Program-made: the position numbers and the translations under genes
The notes under the pieces: generated by a model
The model's input: only the letters and a program-made list of their open reading frames with translations
Databases searched by the model: none
What the model was told of the DNA's origin: nothing
Assembly: GCA_014800385.1 (NCBI GenBank)
Contig: JAAVGE010000005.1
Coordinates: forward strand, 15,943-73,533
Length of the DNA stretch: 57,591 nucleotides
DNA from: Bacteroidales bacterium
GTDB taxonomy: Bacteria; Bacteroidota; Bacteroidia; Bacteroidales; Muribaculaceae
Direction of reading: 5' to 3'
Shown: piece by piece, positions 23,624 through 31,220 of the stretch
Layout: every line of letters begins with the position of its first letter
Position numbering within the stretch: position 1 is the first letter of the stretch

Positions 23624-26580
23624 TGTAAGCGTTGGTCAATCATAGTGAAAATGTCAGATTCTGTTCCGGGATAGTTTTCACGGAGTGAGCGGAGATATTC
23701 GTCGGCCTCGAAGGTGTTACCCTCGGCACGATTGATGTCGCTCAGCAGAATAAAGGCACGTGCCATCCAATAGTTATACGGCGGGTTGGCATCAATCAGA
23801 CGTTCCACCGCCTGACGTGCCTCGGCATTTTCTCCATTGTGGAACATGTCAGCAGCCAGGGCGAAGGCAGCCTTGGTGCCGTAAAGGCTCTGCGGGTTCT
23901 GAGCCAACGCGCTCCATTCGGCGCGAGCCTCATCGGTGCGGTCAAGGTTATTCAGAGCCTGGGCACGTGCGAAACTAACCTCGTCACGTTCGTTGGCACC
24001 TACGGCAGTAGATGAGAGCAGTGCATCGGCGGCTGTAAGCACGGTCTGCGGGTCGTCGAGGTCGCGTGAGGAACGGATTATTCCTAAACGGGCAGCGTTG
24101 AGGGTTGACGAGGATGAGGCGAGCGATTCCAGACGGCGGTAAGTGTCGAGTGCCGCGCGATCCATGCCGAGGGCTGTTTCAGCCTCACCTTTCAGCATCA
24201 GTGCCTCCTCAACGGCCGCTGAATGGGGGTAACGGTCGGTGACAACGATGGCGTATGCCACAGTCTTGCGATGATCACCTTCCTTGGCCATAGCCTTAGC
24301 CATCATCAGGTTAGCCTGAGGAGCGAAACGTCCCGAGGGGTAGTCGCGCAGATAAGCCTCAACCCTGCGTGTAGAGCCGTCGGCGTTGAAAGCATGCTCA
24401 GCCGAGTTGAAGGTGAGTGATTCTATTTCGGAGGGATCTACCTCGGGAGCATCGGGCACACTTTTCATGAACGCCACATACTCCGAAGCGCGGTCGTTGT
24501 CGACATAGATTTTCTTGAGGTCTTCGGCAGCCACACGTGCTTCATCGCTGGTGGGATAAAGGGTGATGACTTCGCGGTAGGTTGCTATAGCCTCGTTGCT
24601 GTTGCCATCGCTCAGATGGGTTATAGCCAGAAGCAGGCGACCCTGGCGACCCTGTGCCGTAGAGGGGTATTTCTCCACAAGGTCGGTGTAGGTTTCTATA
24701 GCCTTCTTATTGTTTCCGAGTTCGGTGTAGGCTTCGGCAGTCTCGAGCAATGCCGAGGGGTAAAGACCGGAAGTGGGGAACTGCTGCATCATCTGGAGCA
24801 TGCCGTTGATTTTCCCTTTATGGTCACGGCGTAATCCTTTCATGAGGGCTTTCTGATAGAGGGCATAGTCACCAACGGCGGGATCGGTGTCGAAAGCCTT
24901 GTCATAGAGCGCCACAGCCTTGGTAAAATCCGAGTCGTAGTATTCACAGTCGCCCATACGGTTATAGGCATCGGCAAGCATCAGCGATCCGGGGTTACCC
25001 TTAGCCTCTGTAAAGCGTCGGAAAGCATCGGAAGCATCGGAAAATTTCTTTTCGCCGAACAGTGAATAACCTAAGTCATAGTAGGCCAACTGACGGTTGG
25101 AGGCATCGCGGGGAGCATTCTTCAGGTAATCCTGATAGCAGGTCGTTGCCTGGGCGAACTTACCCTGCTTGAACAGAATCTCACCCATCCAGAGGTCACA
25201 TTCGGTGGCAATCGCTGAGTTGCGCCCCTTCATGCCACGAGCCTCGCGCAGTGCATTCATCGCCTTGGTGTAGTCACCGGTAGCCATGTAGCGTGTGCCT
25301 AAGGTGTAGAGCACCTGCTGCTTGGCGTCAAGGGTGGCGGAGGTGGGATGTTTGATGGCGTTGATCGATGCCAGAGCAGCCTCATAATTATTGTCGGTCA
25401 TATAGCCGGTGATAATATACTGCTGTACTTCGGGAGCAAACCGTGATTTAGGGAACTGATGGAGGAACTGCTCGAAAGTGGCAACGGAACTGCCGAAAGG
25501 CACTTTTCCACCCTGCATGCGTGCCACGGCATAGTTATATAGTGCCACCTCACGTATCTCAGGTTCGTAGCCCAGACGGTAGGCGCGGTCAAGTGCGGTG
25601 AGGGCGGCTGTATAGTTGCCCGAATGCATGCGGCACTGACCGAGATAGAGCGACGCACTCTGTCCCATGGCGTTATCCAGAGGTGCCACGGCTGCGAAAC
25701 GCTCTGCTGCGGCATCATAGTTGCCGTTCTCATATTCGCTTATACCCAGAACATAGAGTGCCGAAGGGAGCGGGGCATCGGTCAGTGAGATATAACGGCG
25801 CAGATAAGTCACGGCCTTGTCTGTGTTACCGGTTTCAAATGCTGACTCACCTGCCACACGGGCAGCCTCGGCCATGAACTGCGGTTCAACATTATTGCGT
25901 GAAAGCAGTCGGGAGGATGTGGCAAGTGCCTTGTCCCACTCTTTATCATTATAATATAACTGTGACAGATAGTAATCCGTCATGTTGAGCGGTGCGGTTT
26001 CCGAGGGTCTTATCCTTTGAAAAAGATCAAGAGCACGCTTGTAGTCACCCTTCTGATAGGCACAATAGGCAGTGTAGAACCGTGCGGCATCAGCATAACG
26101 ACGTGAGGAGAGCAATGATGAGAACATTGACTCGGCACGGTCGGTCTGCCCCAATGAAAGCAGACAGAACGCTTTGTGATAGGTATACTGCTGCGCCTGA
26201 CTGTCATTGAGCGATGTTGATTCAATGCGGTCAAGCATGGCGAGAGCGTTGCGGTAGTCCCCTCCGTCATAGATTATATTTCCGGCAGCAAGCACGGCAT
26301 CAGGGAGGAGCGGCGAGGCAGGATATTCATCGATAAACTGCCGGAGCAGGTCAAGAGCATTATCGTCACCTTGATGCCAGGCAGCCATAGCAAGCAGGAA
26401 CTGCGTGTCGGCTGAAGGGGCAGCCTGACTGAGTTGCTGTAAACACCCCACATAATTGCCGTCGGCATACATTGCGCGGGCACGCTCAACATAGCCCTCG
26501 GGCAGAGCGCTGTTGATCTGTGCCGGCGAGGAGGTCACAGCCAGAGCCGCAACAGCAGCCAGTAATATTTTCTTCTTCAT
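23620..26580 (-). CDS. Large periplasmic tetratricopeptide-repeat protein, 986 aa
   Basis: Signal peptide (KKKILLAAVAALAVTSSPAQ) and then almost continuous TPR or TPR-like helical pairs to the end, for example YVGCLQQLSQAAPSADTQFLLAMAA, ALFQRIRP-like repeats, and NRMGDCEYYDSDFTKAVALYDKAF. No enzyme domain. The architecture suits a periplasmic scaffold with TamB/BamD-like helical repeats, and its coupling to the outer-membrane barrel gene suggests a two-part envelope complex. Function is inferred only. The promoter (26654-26684) overlaps the att site of the mobile element next door, so integration altered everything upstream of the -33 box. Confidence 0.88.
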   Translation of the reverse strand: MKKKILLAAVAALAVTSSPAQINSALPEGYVERARAMYADGNYVGCLQQLSQAAPSADTQFLLAMAAWHQGDDNALDLLRQFIDEYPASPLLPDAVLAAGNIIYDGGDYRNALAMLDRIESTSLNDSQAQQYTYHKAFCLLSLGQTDRAESMFSSLLSSRRYADAARFYTAYCAYQKGDYKRALDLFQRIRPSETAPLNMTDYYLSQLYYNDKEWDKALATSSRLLSRNNVEPQFMAEAARVAGESAFETGNTDKAVTYLRRYISLTDAPLPSALYVLGISEYENGNYDAAAERFAAVAPLDNAMGQSASLYLGQCRMHSGNYTAALTALDRAYRLGYEPEIREVALYNYAVARMQGGKVPFGSSVATFEQFLHQFPKSRFAPEVQQYIITGYMTDNNYEAALASINAIKHPTSATLDAKQQVLYTLGTRYMATGDYTKAMNALREARGMKGRNSAIATECDLWMGEILFKQGKFAQATTCYQDYLKNAPRDASNRQLAYYDLGYSLFGEKKFSDASDAFRRFTEAKGNPGSLMLADAYNRMGDCEYYDSDFTKAVALYDKAFDTDPAVGDYALYQKALMKGLRRDHKGKINGMLQMMQQFPTSGLYPSALLETAEAYTELGNNKKAIETYTDLVEKYPSTAQGRQGRLLLAITHLSDGNSNEAIATYREVITLYPTSDEARVAAEDLKKIYVDNDRASEYVAFMKSVPDAPEVDPSEIESLTFNSAEHAFNADGSTRRVEAYLRDYPSGRFAPQANLMMAKAMAKEGDHRKTVAYAIVVTDRYPHSAAVEEALMLKGEAETALGMDRAALDTYRRLESLASSSSTLNAARLGIIRSSRDLDDPQTVLTAADALLSSTAVGANERDEVSFARAQALNNLDRTDEARAEWSALAQNPQSLYGTKAAFALAADMFHNGENAEARQAVERLIDANPPYNYWMARAFILLSDINRAEGNTFEADEYLRSLRENYPGTESDIFTMIDQRLQ

Positions 26581-26653
26581 TGTAATTGGTTCTAACTAAC
26601 TTGTTTATAAACCGCTACCCCGCCCTGCAGGGGCAAGGGAACAGTTTGCATGG

Positions 26654-26684
26654 CAAAATTAATACTTTTGTTTTGCCCGTCAAA
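26654..26684 (-). promoter_or_regulatory. Promoter of the TPR/outer-membrane gene pair, overlapping attL
   Basis: Minus-strand TTTG (complement of 26681-26684), 19-nt spacer, TAATTTTG (complement of 26654-26661). The -33 box and the spacer lie inside the 25-bp direct repeat 26661-26685. Confidence 0.65.
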
Positions 26685-26685
26685 A
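26661..26685 (+). repeat. attL, left copy of the 25-bp att core
   Basis: Identical to 35032-35056. The left copy extends to a perfect inverted repeat AATACTTTTG-N10-CAAAAGTATT (26661-26690), whereas the right copy keeps only the left arm and part of the right (CAAAAAATT). The symmetric extension thus belongs to the element end here, and the core to both partners. Confidence 0.85.
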
Positions 26686-26720
26686 GTATTCTTTAATCAT
26701 TAAATCTCTATTAATCAGTT

Positions 26721-26836
26721 AAATAACACGCCTAACATTATTAAGGAGTAACAAAATAGTAACAACAAAATGAGAATTACCCCCTGCCAGGCGTGTTATT
26801 TGTCGCAAAGTTAATAATTTGTTCTTATTTATCAAT
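26721..26836 (-). promoter_or_regulatory. Left end of the element: inverted repeat, integrase arm-type sites, outward promoter
   Basis: AAATAACACGCCT (26721-26733) and AGGCGTGTTATTT (26789-26801) form a perfect 13-bp inverted repeat. Between them lie two GTAACAA words 11 nt apart (26748, 26759), like the pair near the other end (34908, 34919); they may be recombinase arm sites. TAACTTTG (complement of 26806-26813), with a weak -33 ATTG (complement of 26833-26836, spacer 19), points outward across attL toward the chromosomal TPR gene. Confidence 0.5.
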
Positions 26837-26854
26837 CATTATAAACTTTCTTTT

Positions 26855-27127
26855 TCACCTCAACGTGTCCAGCCCTGCCGTAATGATAATATTTTCTATT
26901 TCTTTGGCTGCTCCTGCTCCAAAACTAAACACCCCGGTAAATCCGGACCGGTAATGTTTTAAAAGATCCCCCACTTTTTTAACTCCTGCTCTATCCAGTG
27001 GGAACAGTAGCCGGGGGCGAATGTCAAGCGTGATGATTGACGCACCCAGCAGGGCGTTAACGTGGTGCTGTGGCTCCTCGTATTTCTCTATATACTCTTT
27101 TCTCGTATCTTCAGGTGTGGCAAACAT
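26855..27127 (-). CDS. RNA polymerase alpha-CTD-like small protein, 90 aa
   Basis: The C-terminal part (LDRAGVKKVGDLLKHY ... FSFGAGAAKEIENIIITAGL) follows the helix-hairpin-helix pattern of the RNA polymerase alpha subunit C-terminal domain, in which the corresponding helices bind UP elements and activators. The preceding part (MFATPEDTRKEYIEKYEEPQ) is charged and helical. I place the start at the ATG 27125-27127. A longer frame to 27220 runs through a terminator hairpin and is unlikely. TATCTTTG (complement of 27132-27139) lies directly before this start, so the mRNA would have almost no leader. It could modify host polymerase or bind DNA; inference only. Confidence 0.7.
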   Translation of the reverse strand: MFATPEDTRKEYIEKYEEPQHHVNALLGASIITLDIRPRLLFPLDRAGVKKVGDLLKHYRSGFTGVFSFGAGAAKEIENIIITAGLDTLR

Positions 27128-27180
27128 ACCACAAAGATAATAAAATTTTGGGTGGGGTGGTGTTGAGGTTAAGGGGATAT

Positions 27181-27216
27181 AAAAAAGCAGGGAGCAGCCC
27201 CCGGGACTGCCCTCTG
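27181..27216 (-). terminator. Probable leftward terminator after the sigma-like operon
   Basis: On the minus strand AGGGCAGTCC and GGGCTGCTCCCT pair across CGG with small bulges and end in a T6 run (A6 at 27181-27186). It separates the operon at 27359-28610 from the alpha-CTD-like gene. Confidence 0.5.
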
Positions 27217-27243
27217 CCATTGTAAAGCCTAAAACGGAAAATT

Positions 27244-27306
27244 ATGACCGATAAACCATTTTACGTATTTAAGCGAAGAACTAATTTGTATGAAGAAGTA
27301 ATTTGA
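27244..27306 (+). CDS. Possible 20-codon peptide
   Basis: A short frame MTDKPFYVFKRRTNLYEEVI sits in the otherwise empty gap between the alpha-CTD-like and sigma-like genes. Its composition looks protein-like (aromatic and basic residues, no rare codons), but there is no promoter match or ribosome binding site to support it. It may be the remnant of a longer gene. Confidence 0.2.
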   Translation: MTDKPFYVFKRRTNLYEEVI

Positions 27307-27358
27307 AAATGTGTGCTTTTATTATTCACTCTCTATTACCGCGCCTCGGTTCTGTTGT

Positions 27359-27907
27359 TCACTCGTGAGTTACTGTTTTTCTGCCGGGCCGTTGAGGTGC
27401 CGGGCGTTGTGCTTTGGGTCGCGGTGCTTGTTTGTGGTTCTCTCCCAGTAGCCTACGGAGATTGTCAGCGCATTTTGTTACTCGGTAAAATACCGTTGAC
27501 CTGCTCCTTAATCCCTTCATCGCTGCTATTTCCGGGAAACTGTAACCCTCAACGTATAACCGTGCTTCTGTGTTAAGGTTCTGCATTATGAACGCTGCCT
27601 GTAATATATTCTCGGGGTTGTCTGAACTCACGGGGATGTACCATTCTTCAACGGCATCCAGTGGCACCGTGCCACCGATTCGGGCGGTGTTATAGATTAT
27701 ACGGAGGATGACCACACAAGCCCACGGTAATAACTCACCTTTGCCGGGATCGTAGTTATCACACAGTCGCAACATCTTCAGTAACGCGGTTTGTCTGATG
27801 TCCTCCCATTCCTCCGAACGGTTGTAGTAGGCTGCATATTTGCGTGTAACATTGTCAATCCACGGAAGTAAGGGTATTAACACTTTCTCAAATTCTTCTC
27901 TTCTCAT
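27359..27907 (-). CDS. Sigma-70-family-like transcription factor, 182 aa
   Basis: The N-terminal half resembles sigma region 2 (FEKVLIPLLPWIDNVTRKYAAYY, then EDIRQTALLKMLRLCDNYDPGKGELLPWACVVILRIIYNTAR), and the C-terminal half has a region-4-like helix-turn-helix (VEGYSFPEIAAMKGLRSRSTVFYRVTKCADNLRRLL). The tail is Pro/Arg/Lys-rich (APRPKAQRPAPQRPGRK). Start taken at the ATG 27905-27907 (MRREEFEKV), a typical sigma N-terminus; a GTG ten codons upstream would overlap the previous gene. It belongs to the leftward operon controlled by the 28663-28694 promoter and may direct element-specific transcription. Confidence 0.7.
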   Translation of the reverse strand: MRREEFEKVLIPLLPWIDNVTRKYAAYYNRSEEWEDIRQTALLKMLRLCDNYDPGKGELLPWACVVILRIIYNTARIGGTVPLDAVEEWYIPVSSDNPENILQAAFIMQNLNTEARLYVEGYSFPEIAAMKGLRSRSTVFYRVTKCADNLRRLLGENHKQAPRPKAQRPAPQRPGRKTVTHE

Positions 27908-27923
27908 AGTCCGGATATTATTC

Positions 27924-28181
27924 TTAACGTGTACCACCGTGGCAAAGTTGGTGTATCAGTTCTTTCTCTATGTTAACTTGCTCTTTTAATCGTTGAGCGT
28001 TCCGATGCAAATCTGCAATTAATGTGTCCTCCTCTTTACGTGCAAAGCGTTCTAATCCTCTGATACGTTCAGACAGGTTAAAAATTATCTGCTGAAAGTC
28101 CTTAATCTCTGATTCTATCTGATACAGACGGCGTCCAATGTTGTTGAAGTTCTTAACGGGGTTTACTCTTTTCTTTTTCAT
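27924..28181 (-). CDS. Small coiled-coil protein, 85 aa
   Basis: Not recognised. After a basic start (MKKKRVNPVKNFNNIGRRL) the rest is one or two long helices with heptad-like Leu/Ile spacing (YQIESEIKDFQQIIFNLSERIRGLERF, then LIADLHRNAQRLKEQVNIEKEL). No membrane segment. It sits between the DUF2693-like gene and the sigma-like gene in the same operon, so it could be an anti-sigma or accessory protein, but nothing in the sequence shows this. Confidence 0.6.
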   Translation of the reverse strand: MKKKRVNPVKNFNNIGRRLYQIESEIKDFQQIIFNLSERIRGLERFARKEEDTLIADLHRNAQRLKEQVNIEKELIHQLCHGGTR

Positions 28182-28277
28182 TGTCGTAGTTGTTTGGGGT
28201 GTTATTATTTGGTTTTACTGATTCGTTGAGGGGCGGAGAGGGCTGTTAACGCCCTGCTCCATCCCATCGAGGTTATA

Positions 28278-28610
28278 TTATACCAGGGGGCAAAGATTTG
28301 CTTTCTTGAAACTCCGCCACTCCTGGCGTTCTGTGTCGTAGTACGTTTGTATGGTGTCGTTAGTCCTTCGTGTTGAGGTTGACGCAGTGGCGGGTGTCAG
28401 ACGTTCACACAATGTGCCGTAAGCCTCGCGTGTGCTGCCGTCCACCTTACGGAAGTAGAAACGGACTATCCGGCTGCTCATCTCTGCACGGAGTTTGATG
28501 TTACGCCACGCCATTGTTAACGCTTCTGACAGGCTGAAACCATTACGTTTGATGAACTGCCACGCTAATTGCATCACACTGCTCAGGGTTGTTTTTCTTT
28601 CGTTACTCAT
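28278..28610 (-). CDS. DUF2693-like (SH3-type barrel) protein, 110 aa
   Basis: The C-terminal half (VRFYFRKVDGSTREAYGTLCERL ... YYDTERQEWRSFKKANL) matches the pattern of a small beta-barrel domain common in Bacteroides mobile elements: a beta strand with FxFRKxDGSxREAxGT, a variable loop, then a strand of the form TYYDxExQxWRSFKxxNL. I attribute it to DUF2693 from memory. The N-terminal helix is MQLAWQFIKRNGFSLSEALTMAW. It is the first gene of the leftward operon under the repressor-controlled promoter at 28663-28694. Function unknown; a DNA- or RNA-binding role is possible. Start is ATG at 28608-28610. Confidence 0.7.
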   Translation of the reverse strand: MSNERKTTLSSVMQLAWQFIKRNGFSLSEALTMAWRNIKLRAEMSSRIVRFYFRKVDGSTREAYGTLCERLTPATASTSTRRTNDTIQTYYDTERQEWRSFKKANLCPLV

Positions 28611-28662
28611 TGTTCCGGGGTTTTAAGTGGTTAATTTTCGGTTTATCTTTATTTTGATGCTG

Positions 28663-28694
28663 CAAATTTAGGTATTTTTAAATTATATACCAAA
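28663..28694 (-). promoter_or_regulatory. Leftward operon promoter with overlapping operator
   Basis: Minus-strand TTTG (complement of 28691-28694), 20-nt spacer, TAAATTTG (complement of 28663-28670). ATTTAGGTAT (28666-28675), the reverse of the operator word ATACCTAAAT, overlaps the -7 box. A degenerate ATACCAAAT lies near the -33 box. Confidence 0.75.
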
Positions 28695-28742
28695 TATTTC
28701 AACGGAAATATTTCAATAAACCCCAATTTTTAACACTTATAA

Positions 28743-28804
28743 TTTGTGTATACCTAAATTTTAATCTATCTTTGCAGTGAAATAATATTTAAGTATACCT
28801 AAAT
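28743..28804 (+). promoter_or_regulatory. Repressor gene promoter with two operators
   Basis: TTTG at 28743-28746, 20-nt spacer, TATCTTTG at 28767-28774. Operator words ATACCTAAAT lie in the spacer (28750-28759) and directly before the start codon (28795-28804), which suggests autorepression. Confidence 0.75.
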
Positions 28805-29050
28805 ATGAGAATAAAAGAACTACTAAAACAAAAGGGTATCACGGCAAAAGAACTTGCTGCAAAACTCAACCTCAGCGAGGGGGCTTTATCTCAATCGATG
28901 AACGGTAACCCCACGTTAGAACGGCTCACGCAAATCGCCACGGCATTAGGTGTGTCGGTGTCTGAACTATTTGAGGAACCCAGGAAGGACAGCACCGTAA
29001 TAACCTGCCCTCACTGTGGGAAACCAATAACCCTGAAAGCGGAACCGTAA
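28805..29050 (+). CDS. XRE-family repressor with C-terminal CxxC tail, 81 aa
   Basis: N-terminal Cro/CI-type helix-turn-helix (about residues 3-57: IKELLKQKGITAKELAAKLNLSEGALSQSMNGNPTLERLTQIATALGVSVSELF), then a short tail ending in the zinc-ribbon-like half site ITCPHCGKPITLKAEP. It is the only rightward gene of the element and is divergent from the DUF2693-like operon. The three copies of ATACCTAAAT in the intergenic region are its likely binding sites, so it should repress both the operon and itself. Such a switch typically keeps an integrated element quiet. Confidence 0.88.
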   Translation: MRIKELLKQKGITAKELAAKLNLSEGALSQSMNGNPTLERLTQIATALGVSVSELFEEPRKDSTVITCPHCGKPITLKAEP

Positions 29051-29679
29051 CGGGGTACAAACCTTTTCACCTCAACGTGATCAAATTCGGAAGATGATGT
29101 GTGAACTTAATACTATCGTTGAGGTCCAGGGCGTGGGTCGTGAGATTCGCGCCCTTTAGTTGTTAAGTGAGTTGTTAAGTGAGTTGTTAAGTGAGTTGTT
29201 AAGTTTTTGAACACCTACCCACCTCAACGCAGCCGTTATATTAGTTTCTGCTGCAGAAACCCTGCAGAAACCCCGGTTAATGTTGCAGAAACCTAATAAC
29301 TATTGCAGTGACCACGATAGACCCCTTAAATTAGCCATTATTTTACCCTTTGCTGTACTCTTTACCATTCCACGGTAATATGGCTTAAATAGCCGTATTT
29401 CTGTGGCTTGTGGAGCATTTAAGAGGATGTGTATTAATCTATTTTTGGCGATTGTTCGTACTCTCTAAAAACTTGGTATTATCTTGGTATTATCTTGCTA
29501 TTATCTTGGGGTTATCTTGGGGTCTTATCTTACCCTTTCGGGGACTCCTTCCGGACACTTTTTTTACAACTTCTAACGTCAAAATTATACTTACCCACGT
29601 TTGACGCATTTAATTTGCGTTTGACGCGTTTAAACCTTTCTTGTGGGTAAGTTATCAAATTTTGTAATAGAGTGGGAAT
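29051..29679. other. Non-coding control region with four repeat sets
   Basis: No gene in 630 bp. It contains the 12-nt unit TTGTTAAGTGAG four times in tandem (29160-29207, last copy partial); TGCAGAAACC three times (29252, 29263, 29284); the 11-nt unit CTTGGTATTAT five times with drift (29472-29526); CGTTTGACGC twice, 20 nt apart (29598, 29618), enclosed by CTTACCCAC/GTGGGTAAG (29590-29598, 29643-29651). Such repeat density suggests an origin of replication or a transfer/partition site. Confidence 0.6.
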
Positions 29680-29991
29680 TTACCCCGTTTCTGCGTCTTG
29701 TACGCTCTGTTTACCCTCAGCAACATCCTTTAGTAGTTGTTCCGGATTGTCACACCCCTCCATTTGCAGATATAATAACGTGGCGTGAATTATTCGCGCT
29801 GCTGCAACCTCCTTTTCACTCCAACACGGAAACACTTCCGATCTGTGACGTGTGGCACGTTCAAATAATTCTCTCCACCATCGGCTAATTTGGTACACTG
29901 CAACCATCGGAGAACTCTCGGTATTGATTAACCCCGTTTCTCTCGCGTTGCCCTCTATCTTCTTGACTAAGTTTTTTATTGATACTGCCAT
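29680..29991 (-). CDS. Hypothetical protein, 103 aa
   Basis: Not recognised. Helical, soluble, no cysteine motif of note; it begins MAVSIKNLVKKIEGNARETG and contains SRWWRELFERATRHRSEVF, which could pack as a helical bundle. The start ATG (29989-29991) comes 6 bp after the stop of the primase-like gene, so it is the last gene of the replication operon. The control region with iterons begins immediately downstream of its stop. An accessory role in replication is possible by position only. Confidence 0.6.
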   Translation of the reverse strand: MAVSIKNLVKKIEGNARETGLINTESSPMVAVYQISRWWRELFERATRHRSEVFPCWSEKEVAAARIIHATLLYLQMEGCDNPEQLLKDVAEGKQSVQDAETG

Positions 29992-29997
29992 AACTTT

Positions 29998-31029
29998 TTA
30001 ACTTGCTTTTGTGGATTTTTTGTAATGTAGTATTATGTCGGCTATATCATCTTTTGGAGATTGGGTTTGCTCTAAGATCATACTGCTGCAATCATAAATA
30101 TTAAACTTCGCCTTTGCCAATTCCTGGGCCCGCCGGTTCCACTCCTCCACGCCGTCAGCATCGGGGAATAGATAGACGTCTCGCCCTTTTAGTGCCTTGC
30201 ATCTCTCTGGGTTGAGATTTTGTTTGCTTCCTGTGGCTATCCATACATAGCCAGGCAACGCAATAGAGGCAATTAAAGCGGTTTTTTCACTTTCCACCAC
30301 TCCAACGGGGTCTGAAGGTCTGGAGGCTAACAAGTGCTCACCGAACAACGCCCAGGGGGCGCGTCTTTCATTCATTCCCTTTTTTGACAGCACCCAGTTT
30401 GTTGAGTATCCGTGTTTTTTACGGTGTCCGTTGTTGTCATACGCCATAAGTTTCACGTCAACACACTTCCCGTCACCATTAATGTAAGGGTATGCAGTGC
30501 CCATCATTCCGGGAATCTTGCCAAATTCCCTTGTAGATCCTACTTTGTACATACGCATTACACGGTTAACTTCTTCGGCCCGGAAGTGTCGACAAAGAAA
30601 ATTGAACAAAGATGTTAACTGAACATACTCTGATGCTGTTGCAACCTCCGTCATCTTAACGTAAATGTGTGCCGTTTGACGTGGATCGCTTGCCGGGATG
30701 TTGCGGGGTGGTCTGGTTTGTAGTCTGCAAGTTGAGGGCTGCTGCCATCGCTTCTTTAAGTTCAAGCCTGCCTGCTTGGCAAAGTAAGCGACTTTTCGCT
30801 CTGCCTGTTCTACTGTCTTTATATACTTTGCCGGGTTACGTTCTCCCCTCCAAACCTTACGGCTATTTTTTGGAGGCGTTCCGTGAAGAGTTGACAGTCT
30901 GACAAAAGTATCTTCATCAAATCCTAACACTTTCAGTGCACAAGCGAACAATGCCCACTCCTTGCGGTCATCCGGGGTTATGTCGGTGCCAGTTCTCAGT
31001 GACTCGGCAATAATATCTTCTATTTTCAT
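29998..31029 (-). CDS. Toprim/primase-like replication protein (DUF6371-type)
   Basis: 343 aa from the ATG of MKIEDIIAES (31027-31029); an upstream GTG frame would translate iteron-like sequence and is less likely. The N-terminal part resembles primase helical domains (WALFACALKVLGFDEDTFVRLS). The middle has the Bacteroides pattern GMMGTAYPYINGDGKCVDVKLMAYD. The C-terminal Toprim-like fold has the acidic positions VGVVESEKTALIASI and DVYLFPDADGVEEWNRRA. Its likely task is priming or nucleic-acid synthesis during element replication, together with the ATPase encoded just upstream. The 9 iterons lie between the two genes. Confidence 0.75.
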   Translation of the reverse strand: MKIEDIIAESLRTGTDITPDDRKEWALFACALKVLGFDEDTFVRLSTLHGTPPKNSRKVWRGERNPAKYIKTVEQAERKVAYFAKQAGLNLKKRWQQPSTCRLQTRPPRNIPASDPRQTAHIYVKMTEVATASEYVQLTSLFNFLCRHFRAEEVNRVMRMYKVGSTREFGKIPGMMGTAYPYINGDGKCVDVKLMAYDNNGHRKKHGYSTNWVLSKKGMNERRAPWALFGEHLLASRPSDPVGVVESEKTALIASIALPGYVWIATGSKQNLNPERCKALKGRDVYLFPDADGVEEWNRRAQELAKAKFNIYDCSSMILEQTQSPKDDIADIILHYKKSTKAS

Positions 31030-31120
31030 TATTGGGTGTTTTTTGGGGGTGGTCTTACCCTCACTCTGATTTTCAACCCTCACTCATCGGGTATTATCTA
31101 TAGATAATAATACCCGGAAT

Positions 31121-31218
31121 GAGGGTAAAAAATGAGGGTTGCGGTTGAGGGTAAAATGAGGGTAAAATGAGGGTAAAATGAGGGTAAAATGAGGGTAAAA
31201 TGAGGGTAAAATGAGGGT
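31121..31218 (+). repeat. Iteron array, unit ATGAGGGTAAA
   Basis: GAGGGT occurs at 31121, 31134, 31147, 31158, 31169, 31180, 31191, 31202 and 31213. The last seven are in perfect 11-bp phase, about one helical turn. An imperfect palindrome (CGGGTATTAT ... AATACCCG, 31088-31116) adjoins. Location between the ATPase and primase genes fits a replication origin or autoregulatory site for a RepA-type protein. Confidence 0.8.
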
Positions 31219-31220
31219 TG

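Noticed and set aside
27128-27220. Longer start of the alpha-CTD-like gene (MAEGSPGGCSLLFY)
   Set aside because: It would be translated through a terminator-like hairpin and a -7 box; the ATG at 27127 fits better.
31121-31218. CRISPR array
   Set aside because: The period is 11 bp with no spacers, and no cas genes are present; it is an iteron array.
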